Source: Hygrophila difformis
Lineage: Eukaryota; Streptophyta; Magnoliopsida; Lamiales; Acanthaceae
Assembly (NCBI GenBank): GCA_030278955.1
Contig: JAOANR010000014.1
Coordinates: forward strand, 19,842,068-19,906,067
Length of the DNA stretch: 64,000 bases
Direction: 5' to 3'
In this document: positions 23,057 through 35,300 of the stretch, in pieces
Layout: every line of letters begins with the position of its first letter
Position numbering within the stretch: the first letter of the stretch is position 1
Made by a program: the position numbers and the translations under genes
The notes under the pieces: model-generated
What the model saw: only the letters and a program-made list of their open reading frames with translations
Databases searched by the model: none
Told to the model about the DNA's origin: nothing

Positions 23057-24518
23057 TACTAGCCAAGGACTCCAATCTTCACAATTAATACTCCTTTCAA
23101 TTCTGTCTCTGAATAATTAATCACGACTATGATATTTGAACCAGCGAGCTACCTACATGAAGTAGTATTAATTATATTGAAACCTTCAACGCCTTTAATT
23201 TAAGCTGATGATGATGTATTTAGGTTCTGGTACGGAGGCCGTATATGCGGAGGTGTTCTCCCTATGACCATATTGTGATACATCAATTCAAAGACACGTA
23301 CTGGAGTAATTTATTATATTGACTTTCATTTTTTAAGTGGAGTGATTGGTGGTATTAATTCGGATTTCACATTTTAGAGATTTCCTGAAATCGTGGATCA
23401 ATTTCTTATTGTATTTATTTCCTACACGTGTGTTTGCCAAAATTGTTCCCAAATTTGAGAAGATCATGCAAATTTTTTTTTTTTTTTGTACAGATTTGAT
23501 TTGAAATCTTTGTCCCCACCACTCCTCATCTATTGGACCACTTTTTCTTCTTACAGTTTTCTAACCCTCTTCCGTTTTGGCATCACTCAAAAATCTTATT
23601 GAAAACAACCCAACACCCCCATCCATCAAAACCCTTAACACACGCAGCAAACCCACTCCCCCAACCCCCCCCCCCCCTCCACCACATCCAGCATCGCAGT
23701 ATCATAGTTCTTGGTCGGTTTCCTACATCACCGTGCTTCGTAGCAGTTCATCTTTCACATTTATTCGCTCGTTCTACGTCCGGGTAAGTTGATTTCGGAG
23801 TCATTTTTCGATTGGGTTAAATGTATTTGGTTTATCTTCTTTGCAACCGTTTGTGTTATTTGCTATCGATTTGTTTTTACTTGGATAGAATCGATTTTAG
23901 TAATCGTTGCTCGTTGGGTACTCTCCTTTTTCGCTCGCGTATGTTCAATTGATTTAGGAGTAATCCCTTTTTCAATGCCCGTTTTTTGAATCATCACAGT
24001 AGTCATTTTTTTGTTCTTTTCGCTCCCTTATGTTCAATTCCTTTTAGTATTCATGTTCGATTTTAGTCAATTTTATGTTCATTCTGCTCGATTCTATTAC
24101 ATATTTAGTACCAAGGTATCCATGTGTTGTCTTTGCTGTACATGTGCAATTGGTGCTGTATAGATAGTGTGTGTGAAGATTACAGTGACTTCTGCGTCTT
24201 TTCGAATGTAGGATTATAGGGTGTTGCTTGCTTATTTATTTATTTTTTTTTCATATAATGCTTTGAAGGTTTCAGTAAGTTGGTTTTTAGGTCCAGTATA
24301 TAACTTCTCAATTACATCCTTAAAGCAATCTGTGTGGTGGTTTCTGTTTAAATCTGTCCCTTGCTCCATTTGGTGTCCAAGTTGATATGAAGTCACCTGG
24401 TCTGTGCTGTTAGTTAATGTAGGAACGCGTCATTGTTAAACAGTTTAATTGCGATCTAGCTTTGAAGTTCGAGCAGTATACCTTGTATGTGAAGTTTGGA
24501 TTGTCTTTATGATGCAGG

Positions 24519-27500
24519 ATGGAGAGCCTAATGGAAAGGGCTAGGGCCACACAATTGGCATGTGTCCCTAAGCTTGTATTCGAGGTTAATCAAAAGCTCG
24601 CGGAGAACCATTCAGATGGAAGGTGGGACTTCATCAACGCTTCATGCTTTGGAGGAATGTTGAGAATAAAAGGTAATCATGTACCTGTTATACCTATGGT
24701 CCACCTGGTGGAGGCTTGGGACCACGATGCAAAATGCTTCCGTTTTACAGACGGTCGTGTATTGGAGTTGACACCAGAGCGCATAGCTGCTGTGTACTCC
24801 CTACCTCATGGACACGGGAAAGATGTGATAACAATGGATAAGATCACGGAGGATGACCCATTTTGTAGGCAGGTCAGAGATAAGTTCAAACTATGTGATG
24901 AGGGGAAAACTAACGTGGATTGGGACCGTCTGTCTGAACTTGTCCATTCACCTGACTGGGCTAAAGATATGGAGCTGATTGAGTATTGGCGACTCTACGT
25001 TTTATTCTGCATCGGTGCGGTGCTCTCACCGCTTCCAAATCGTCGACTTAGGCTGGGCATTGTTACCTTGCTTCGTAGTAGAAAGATCGCTCGAAACTAC
25101 AACTGGGCCTTTTTTGTTCAAGACACCATATTTAGAATGATTGCACCCCCGCAATCCGAAGTCAATGTGAAGAACAGGTTACGCAAACGGTTGGGCAGTG
25201 ATTTCCACTGCATTATGGTATGATTTGGCAAAGTTTTGTTTACATAGGTTTCATTTTAATTATATGTGAAATATTACCAGTCCTTATTATGTTTGAATTC
25301 ATTGTAGCATGTTTTTTTTGACTTCATTGAGTGCAAATCCGGCGGGTCATATACATGTTGCATGAAGAGGTCTATCACAATGGATGACGTTATCAAGTTT
25401 GTGGGACATGCACTTCCTAAGGACACAGAGCAAACCCGAAGTCCGGACGTTCACACAGCAACCAATGAGAAGGTAGTGTACATACAAAAATTCCATGTTT
25501 TTTTTACGATGCATGATGCTTTACTCTACATGTTCATGTGCTGCCATATAGGTCTTAGTGTGATATGCATCTGTATTTCATTAGAATGTGAAAGCTTCAG
25601 CATTATGTTCTTAATCTGATGCTGATGTGTTGCCCTGCTCTTCATACAGTGATATGACAATGATTAGATGGTGCTATATTAATTGCATTTCAATGTTATG
25701 TGATATATCATTATATTAGTTATGATACATGTGTGCTGCCCTATTATTGAGCATGTGATATGCAAAAGATTAAATGATGCTCCAAAAACTGCATTGAAAT
25801 GTTCTGTACCTTTACTAAAGTTGTTTAAAATAAATCTGAATATTTTTTTTAAATCATAGACGCGTGGTTTTACTTATCTTCTTTTTTTTTGGCCATGTAC
25901 TGCTCCATTTGTTCATTACATTTATTAACCACCTAATCCATGTGATGCATCAATTTCATATGGCCTGTTATGTGAATGTAATTTCATGTAATATGAAACA
26001 TGAATTGCTTGAATGAATGTTTCAACATCATTTAATCTTATTATAACAAGATTCATTTAAACAACTTATTAAGGATGTTTTTTCTAGCCATTTCAGTGTG
26101 CATTTGTGTCCCACACTCAGCATTTTCTTTTAATACCATGTGTTATTCTTCACAGACCCAACATTCCAACAACTCACACCCAGCATCTCAAACACACGCA
26201 GAAGAAAAGGGGGAATGTCCCAATCAAGCACAACCACAGGTAAACGTACAAGTATATTTGACACATATACCATATCTAAATCTGACAAGTATTCGATTCC
26301 ATGTTCCACTTGAAGCATCAGGCTGTTACAGACAATCAACAGAGAAAAGCTCACCTCACAGCCGAATATGATCGCCTTAAGAGGGAGGTAGAAGCAATGC
26401 AGCAACGTATGAAGGATGTGGAAATTCAATTGGAATGCATAGAGATACAGGAGGCGTTGATTGCTGAGGCTGAATCTGAACGTGCAGCTGAGCGGGAGGC
26501 TAGTTTACATGCTCGGACAGACGATGAAAAGACTAGAGAACCTGTTTGTGATGCAGCAGGTGGTTATGGGGATGTTGGTTCCATGATCTTCACGAGTGTA
26601 ACTCCACAGCCCAGTGTTCAGCCACCACACCATTTTGCTAAACCAATGGGCTTGAATAAGGGGTTTGCATGCCCTTCACCCCCTCATCTGCCACCCAGTT
26701 CGCAGCCTAACTGGGATATTTTAGGATCCCCTCTCATTATTAGACGGGAAATAATGTCGGTTAGTATGTTATGTTTACCTTTTTTTTGGTTTTTGCAATA
26801 CTAGCAAGTGTAGTATGATATATCATTCTTTATTTTTAACTTTTAATTTTTAAACAGGAACATTCATCTGTGCCTTTTGATGATGCTGATTTGGGTCAAC
26901 CTGGAGCTGGTGAGGCGAATGACAGCACATGTGAAATTCCACCAATTAGTACACAATCACCAAAAAGCATAGCAGAAGAGGCACATGTGCAGCAGGCATC
27001 TCGTAGCCACTCCTCCACTGAATTGCCCCCTACTTCAAAACCGAAATCTTATCTTATTGGGACCCCAACCACAATTGGAAGGGACACACTGCCGGTAAGA
27101 ATTGATAACTACCATCCTCACGTGTCTTTCATTTTGCATTCGGTCCTGTGTTTTGATCTCATTAATATTTTATGCCTGCATATTAAAGAAGTGCTACATG
27201 TCTTGACGAATAATTATAAGCATGAAATGTTCTATGTGTACAAATTTTTATCCAGTTTTGCTATTGCTTATTTGGTGTGCAACATTCCACATTTTTTCCC
27301 GTACTAAACAGGATCACGTTGCTGAGAGCGATGATGACTTTGTTGATCCCCCGCCTGTAGCACCTCATACCTCTGAAGTTTCTGATAACAAACGCTAGAG
27401 GGATCTATCGTCACCCTATGTCGGCCCACCCAAGGCAAAGCGTGACAGGAGGCCGTCCAAGGCAGTGATGTCACCATCCTATGACAACCCTCTTGAGATC

Positions 27501-28944
27501 CGGAAGTGGTCCACCCTAACGTCATTAGAGAGAAAAGTTGTGTCGTGGCTGTTCACGAAAAAAAATGCCCCCGGTATTTCTCTCCAATTTTTATATATTA
27601 AATTTAATAGCTGTCTTTCTTATTCTGTAAACATGGCCCGATAAATTTGTCACTAACGGACGGCCAATCCTACACACGTTACAGGTGAGACTATATACGA
27701 TGATGGACACATCACGGTATGGAAAGAACAGATTGAGCAAATTGGGCCTGGCATGGATATTCCTTCCTTATTTGTTGATGCCTATGTTCAAGTGTCCAAC
27801 CGGTGGCTGTTTTCTGAAATTGAAATGATCAAGAGATCTTTTAAGGCTGCATGTTTCCCGACCATGATTACGGTATTCCATTATTACTTTCCTTCACATA
27901 GTTTCTATCCATTTTCGTGATATTAAACCCATTTATCAAAATCACTTGTAGAATTATTGCTCAATGGAGGTCATTGGCACACGCAAAAAACCAAATCAGA
28001 CCCAAATAATCACAACTTGGACAAACTTGCTTAGCAAGTGTTTTCCTATGGAAGAATGGACATTATGTTTCGAAGCTCAGATGGTGAGTTATCTTTTCTA
28101 ATCAATGTTATTAACCTGCTTCTTTATCGCTGCAAGTATACTCGTTGTGTGCTCTGTGTTCTGTAATAGAAGCTATTATGATCTTACCAGCATGCCATTT
28201 TGCATCTCAATGATATTAAAAATGCTGTTATCTTTCTGTCCATGTGACCCTATTTTCATGAGAACAACTGTGTTATGCCCTGGCATAAGTTATGCTATGA
28301 ACCTGTTACTATTGTGTTCTGTAGTATCATATAATATGCTATCATACACATGCCGATGTGCAATTCAATGGTTTTTAAAGTGCTATTATCTTGCTGACCC
28401 TGTGATCGCATCCTTGTTCCCACATATCTAGTGTTCCTACCGCTCCTAATATCTCTATAAATGTGATATAAATTAGTATTAAATTGTTCAATTCCTGCTA
28501 TGTTGCTGTTAAAAGCACTTTACCTATTTTTACAATTTCAACTATGCTCATTCATTATGGCAGATATTTCTCCCCTTCGTGCGTGATGGCCATTGGGTAC
28601 TTTTTGTGATCGATTCCACCGAGAAGAAGGTTTGGTACTTTAACAGTCACGTTCGGCAGCCAGGGTTCGATTCAGACAAGTTGGTGCTCAAGCGTGTTCT
28701 ATATTGCTTGAAGGCGGTGGCGGAGGAGTATGATAGCACAAAATGGTCTGTCCCTTTTGAGATCGACAACAGCTTCCACGCAGTGCAACCAGACGGCCAT
28801 GCTTGTGGTCTTTTTGTGCTCTACTACATGGAACGCTTCCGGGGCCATATTCGAAATGATTGCCTGCTAGAAATTCGTAAGCTGTCTACTGTTGATGCTT
28901 TGCGAGCAAAGTTTGCTGCTTTCATTGTAGACACGAGTTCCTAA
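24519..28944 (+). pseudogene. DUF1985-like/Ulp1 (C48) protease gene carried by MULE-2, one nonsense codon
   Basis: Coding exons are 24519-25217, 25308-25472, 26156-26239, 26322-26759, 26858-27094, 27312-27573, 27685-27872, 27952-28083 and 28564-28944. All have GT-AG borders and consistent phase, giving 861 codons in all. A leader exon ends at a GTAAGT donor near 23783, and its intron ends just before the ATG. Exon 1 encodes a DUF1985/plant-mobile-domain-like region (NASCFGGMLRIKG, VYSLPHGHG). Exon 4 encodes a coiled coil (EYDRLKREVEAMQQRMKDVE). The last exon is the Ulp1 domain: His in DGHWVLFV, Asn in YFNSH where Asp is more usual, Gln and Cys in AVQPDGHACGLFVLYY. The expected role is SUMO-type deconjugation. 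TAG at 27396-27398 (codon 570) would remove the protease domain; otherwise the frame is clean. It ends three bases into the antisense end of the FAR1-type gene. Confidence 0.82.
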
Positions 28945-31397
28945 AAATGCCATTGCCTCCTCCTCTTTTATCTCAAACTTGTAGGACAAATCGTACTCTT
29001 TGCTAAAAATGTTAAACATCGAGGGAGTGTAAGATAATGCCACTGACCCCACAAGTGAATTCCACGGATGCCGTGCAGCCATATTCCTATCCAAAGACTT
29101 GAATTGTAGCTCAGCCAACTCGGCCCTCCTGCTCTCTATTGCACGGTCGAAATGTGTAAAAAATTGGGCTATATTGTCGTCCACTTGTAGATGCCTGCAT
29201 TAATCAATATGACGATTGTGATCTCTATACAAGCAATAATAAAATTTATCTTATATCATTAAAACGTTCATACCGTTTCAGTATTGCATTTGTCGACTCG
29301 CTGATTTGCGTTGTACGCATCCCAGCAGTGAATTGTCTTCTTCTCCAAGCTGCCGACCACTGCTTCCGTAGCGTGTGTATGCCATCAAGCCATCGATGTG
29401 ATCCTCCACCAAAGCATTCATCAAGCATCATTTCCCAATATTTGTCAAACTCGTTCACATTCATAACTTTGTACACCAAATTATGGAATAACTCCGCAAA
29501 CCTGTCAACCTCAACCAAATATAACACAATCCTCACTCTAGTAATTATCAACAAAAAAACAAGTTGCTTCTATTTTGTATCTAACCTCTTCGTGTACATC
29601 TTGCTCAGGTTCTTCTTTGCATTCTCTATTATATGCCAAGTGCACAGACCATGATATGTTCCAGGCATTATTTTACGTATAGCCGCTGCAATAGCCGGAT
29701 CCTGGTCCGTCATTATGCTCCTTGGGTGAGCACCTGAAAAACGTCATTCGAATTAATTGCACACATCACGCATCAGCACATAAAATATCATCCATATGTA
29801 TTGCCCATAGCACATATGCAGAGGGGACAGAACACTGTAGTTGAATCAGTTAATCAATTCACTTATCACAAGTGCAAGAATGTTGTTAAGCCTATCCATC
29901 AAACAAAACAACACACACCCATCATGATAGCCTATACATTCAATATTCTAATTTATTTAAATCAATTTACCCTTTCCACCATAATTGATTATTATTTTCC
30001 ACACCCTTCATGATTCTCCACGACAGAGCACAACACTACGTGGAGAATATCATCCATGTTGCTTTCAAAAATCACATACATATATAGCAAATAGCACACT
30101 GTTGCAATCATATATTCCACAGGTATTACTCTCACCATTCATGCATTCCAGGAATGCATGAAGCAACCATGAAAAGCTCCCTTGAGTTTCATCCAACAGC
30201 AGTGCTGCACCAAACACGCAGCTCCGTCTATGTTCATTGAATCCAACAATTAACGCTGCATTCATAATTGTTTAAAGCCACCGATTATACACACAAATAT
30301 CACATACAAATAAATCAGTAAACTATTTAAAACCCTAATGCAATTTAATCTAATTCGCAAAAGTGTACCAAGTGGCCTTGCATTCTTGTTTGTGTTAAAT
30401 GTGGTGTCCATAGCCACCGCATCCCCAAAAAGCTTGTAATCGTCCCGCATTCTCGAATCCGACCAGAAAATGCCGCATATTTCTTTATCATTGTCCACCT
30501 GAAGGCTATAGTAGAACTCCCGATCCGCACACTTCCTAATCTTGAAATATTGGAGTAATGCATGACTGTCACCCTTTCCCACTTCCATGCTGCGCTTACG
30601 GTTCAACATGTTTTTCAAATCGGATTTCAAGAAGCCAACTTTCTCAGTCCCCCCAGCCATTGCTCTAATCAGTGCATATGAATCTCCGACTGACAGTCCA
30701 GCCTTATAATTGAGGTTGGCTATTAGCTCATGATGGTGTAAAATCCTACGGTTCGATCGCAACACATGCGCCGTTGTTCTATCCTGCATCGGGTGGTTAT
30801 GCACATCATTGAACCTGGTAACAACATAGACCTTACGCTTCATATCATATTTGAATCCAATCATTGCACGGCATCCAACTCGTGTCTCATCCAATATACG
30901 TATTTTGCTTTGGGTTGATTCTCCCCGGAATGATTCCCCTGTCGGATCTTTATTCGCTGGATTAACCTTACTGTTAACCTTGTACCCCTCCTTGCTACAG
31001 TGATATAGCATCCACCTGACCAGGGATTTATCTTTCGCTAAACATCTTTCGTATTATTTTCGCACCGAAAACCCACGGCCATGTGCAAAGTTGCAGTATG
31101 CACTATATGCATCCCTAACAGTTTTGAACTCCAGTCCTTCAAAGTCTTTTATATCTGGAAAATATTGTGAATAGATAATGATTCAGTTCCTTCAAAAAAA
31201 TCATTACCATCGTCCACAGTAAAAGAAATTGTATGCATAATATTTTACCAGAAATAATGATTCATTATCATACATCTATTACCTGCCAACACCAGTGCTA
31301 CACGGCTACAGGATGATTCGTCCGGATTGGCATTAGTTTCTGCGAATGGCTCGGCCACCGATTCGCTAACCACACCCGCAGCACCACCATTCTCATC

Positions 31398-32331
31398 TGT
31401 TAGTGCCTCTAGTTTTTTAGATAATGTGTTCCACTCCGATGTTGAACACTAGGTAGGATCCCACCCCCTTGATCTTATCCGCAAATTATTCTTGGCAAGA
31501 TATCTTTACATTTCGGATAGAGGCCAACCCTGCATGGCAAGGAGCGTCCTCCAACGGTCGGCTGTCATTTCCTTGCTGGGATCGAAGGAGCTATGGGAAG
31601 TGGAATCTCTCATCCAAGTAAGGAATGAAGCGGCTATGGAAGGAGGAAGATTTCGTGGGATTATGTATTCTCCTTCCATAGTATCAGGATTTCGAACGTC
31701 TTTTTAAGAAAGAAAATTGCAATGGGTCATCATTGATTCGATCATTCAAAAACATTGCAAAGCACTTTTGAGAAATCCAGCAATCTCTTCACTCGATCCG
31801 AGAGTTTCATCACTGATAGGAGAGGTTGCTATTTGAAGTTCTTCAGAGTCATCGTGCACATTGAACCCTTGATTAATTTCGACACCTTGATCAAGGGCAA
31901 CACTCAAGATCGTGTCAAGCAGATACTACCCTTCATTGCTACATCAAAGGGAGGATCTTTTACAGGTTCACTCGAGGGAAACTTGGAGAAGGAGTCTTCA
32001 AGGGGTCGAAGCAGAATCGGAGCATTCTCACCAGAAAAGGGAGTTTCTGGTACCATCGATCATCCACTTGGGTGTTGGAGTAAAAGGTTACTGGTCCACT
32101 ATTGTTCGTGTTTGTAACGTGGTGTTCGAACACATAGTGGAACACTCCTGGATTGGTATCCCCCAGACGTAGGCCTTGGGCCGAACTGGGTCAACAACTC
32201 TCTGTTTGTTCTTATTTCTTTACTGCACTTATTTACCTTTGAGTACTAACCTACTAACAAGCCTTTTAAGTGTGTGATTGAACAAACAGTTGTGGTTAAA
32301 GTTCCTAATCTTGACGTATAAGGGACCAACA
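31398..32331 (+). repeat. 5' LTR of the Sirevirus
   Basis: It runs from TGTTAGTGCC to GGGACCAACA and matches 40264-41195 nearly base for base. It contains the promoter of the element; I did not pick out a certain TATA box. Small open frames inside it (for example 31755-32117) are LTR sequence, not genes. Confidence 0.95.
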
Positions 32332-32333
32332 AG

Positions 32334-32345
32334 TGGTATCAGGGC
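32334..32345 (+). promoter_or_regulatory. Primer-binding site (initiator tRNA-Met type) of the Sirevirus
   Basis: TGGTATCAGGGC lies two bases after the 5' LTR and differs by one base from the usual plant Copia site TGGTATCAGAGC. It is where minus-strand DNA synthesis would be primed. Confidence 0.9.
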
Positions 32346-32378
32346 GCACACACCTTCGGGTGAGATCCAAAAGTCAAG

Positions 32379-35300
32379 ATGAGTCGAGAAGGAGGAAACA
32401 TTTCCAGGCCACCTTTGCTAGACGGGACGAATTTCTCTTATTGGAAAACGAGGATGAGGGCTTTCCTTATGGCCATTGATGAGGGTGTTTGGGATGCTGT
32501 TGAAACCAAGTTCGAACGTCCCACTGTAGAGGACGATGAAGGTGTCAAAACACCCAAACCCAAGGACAAATGGACTGCGGAAGAAAAGACCCTATCCTCT
32601 ATGAACTCCAAGGCTCTTAATGCTATTTTCAATGGAGTCACTGAAGACCAATACAAGCTTATCTCCGCGTGTGACACGGCGTATGACGCATGGGAAGTAC
32701 TGGTAAACTCCCATGAAGGTATGGCCTCTGTTAGATCTTCCAAATTAATCTCCATTGAGTCTCAATTTCACAAACTGGTTATGGATGAGAATGAGAGTAT
32801 TGTTAGCTATGTTGGTAGAATTCGTGACTTGACCAACCAGGCACATCAACTTGGGAAAACCTATTCCCAACAAGAGTTGGTAAGAAAGATTGTAGGAACC
32901 ATTCCCGACAGGTTTAACCCCAAGATTGCTGCCCTTGAACTCTACAAGGATTACTCCACTATGCAAGTGGATGAACTAATGGGGATACTCCAGTCTTGGG
33001 AAATGGATCATTGCAAGGAGGTTGGTGGCAAAAGGATAGCCTTCAAGGCCGAATCAAAGGTGGTGACTGACAAGGAAGCCGAGATTGATAGTGATCACAG
33101 TGATGATGACGAGATCTCCCTTCTCACAAAGAGATTGGCCAGACTTCTCAAAAATAAGAAAGGGAAGGAAGGTTTTTCTAGTGGGAAGGGCGATGGATCA
33201 AACACCAGAAGAGATTCCAAAAGGAGATCCAAACCCTATGGCAAGGATCAACAGTCCGAAGAAAGGCCCAAGGGACCGGAATGTTACGAATGCAGAGGTT
33301 TTGGTCACATTAGGGCCGACTGTGGAAATCTAAAGAAGAAGGATAAGAAGACCTACCACATCACCTTTAGTGATCATGATGAGGAACCTGAATGCAGTGA
33401 GGGAGAATCTGAGCATGGGATTGCTCTCATGGCTCCAGGATCGTGGGATTCAGACTCATGTTCGGACACTGAGTCACAACACGGTACTGTTTCTAACCCT
33501 ATGAATAATGATTTCACTAATCATGATTGTGCCTCTCTTAGCAGCAAAGAAGCAGACAAAATAGAGCGTCTCACAGACCTCTATAATGAAGTTTTTGAGA
33601 AATTAGAAACTTCCATGACCGAGATAGAAGATTTGCAAAAGATCAATCAGGACCTTAGAGATGAAGTCGAAAGGCTCCTGGACGAGAACAAAACCTTACT
33701 AGCTAAGGCTGAAGCAGTGTCCATCCACGTAACTGAACTTGAGGCTGGAATTCTCTTTGAAAAAGAGGAAAAGGAGAAGATGTCTACCAAGCATGATTTA
33801 GTTACAGTGGAAATCACTGAACTCCGGGAGAAACTCAGCAAATCTGAAAAAATTTTGGCGGACATGAATAAAGGGAAGGCCAAACTCGATGACGCTCTAG
33901 CAGCTGGAAAATCTCATGGGAATAGGCGAGGTCTTGGGTATAACAACTTCAGTACTGCCTCTTCATCCAAAGGGAATATCAAGTTCGTTGCAGGAGGACA
34001 ACTGAGTGACCGAGCACCTTGTCAGAACACGAAGACTGTTCACAAAGGTCCTAATAGGTATAACAAAAGGATGAATTCATTCAGAGGACCTCTCATATGC
34101 GACTATTGCAAGTTCAGAGGGCACAAGACCGAACACTGTCGAAAGATCATCAAGGATCTTCTTGAAGGAAAACCGGTGAGATGGCCTAATGAAGAACTCA
34201 AAAAGAGGATCTCCATAAGGCGTGAATGGGTCACCAAAGTCTCTGCAAGATGCAATGTGGCTTTCCTATCTTCCAGACAAAAGGGCAAGAATGCAACTTG
34301 GTACTTTGACAGTGGCTGTTCGAGGCACATGACAGGTGACAAAGACGTCCTCAAACCATTCAAAGATATTGATGGTGGATCCGTGGTCTTTGGAAACGGC
34401 AAAAAGGGTCACCTCTCTGGACAAGGAACTCTCCATGGAGATGGTCTGCCCAAGCTCAACAATGTCTACTATGTGGAGGGATTGCATGCTAACCTCATTA
34501 GCATAAGTCAGCTATGCGATGATGACTTGACTGTATCCTTTAACAAAAAATATTGTGAAGTTCTCGACTCTAACAACGTATGCGTCATGAGAGGACTGAG
34601 ATCTCGGAATGACTGCTATTTACTTGTACAAACTTGTAATTTTGTGAAAGATGCAGGAAGCTCCCGAAACCTACTCTGGCATGAAAAGTTAGGTCATCTG
34701 AACTTCAGAGATCTGATCAAGTTGAGCAGGACAGGAGCTGTTCGTGGACTTCCAGACCTAAAGAGACATGACTCTGACTTTTGTGAAGATTGTGCCAAGA
34801 ACAAGCAAACCCGGGTGTCCCATCCCGTGACTGAACACAATGCCACAACACACTGTCTGGAACTCCTACACATGGACCTCATTGGGCCAACTGAAATCTC
34901 TAGTTTGGGAGGTAAAAGGTACATTTTCGTTTGTGTAGATGATTTTTCCAGATATACGTGGGTTGATTTTCTCAGGGAAAAGAGCGAAGCATTCAAGGCC
35001 TTTATGAAATTGTGCAATCAAATTATGAACGAGAAGGATTGCAAAGTGAAGAGAATTCGTAGTGATCATGGGAAGGAATTTGAGAATCAAGCCTTCGAGG
35101 ATTACTGTTCCAGCATTGGGATCAAACACGAGTTTTCAGCACCAAAAACTCCTCAGCAGAATGGAGTAGTGGAGAGGAAGAACCGCACCTTGCAAGAAAT
35201 GGCACGTGTCATGATGAACTCCAAGAAGGTTCCTGAGTTTCTTTGGGCAGAAGCAATCAACACGGCGTGCTATATGATAAATCGAGTGTATATCAGGCCT

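Noticed and set aside
24519..25217. Independent gene for a plant-mobile-domain protein
   Set aside because: Phase-consistent exons link it through a coiled coil to the Ulp1 domain at 28944, so it is the N-terminus of one gene.
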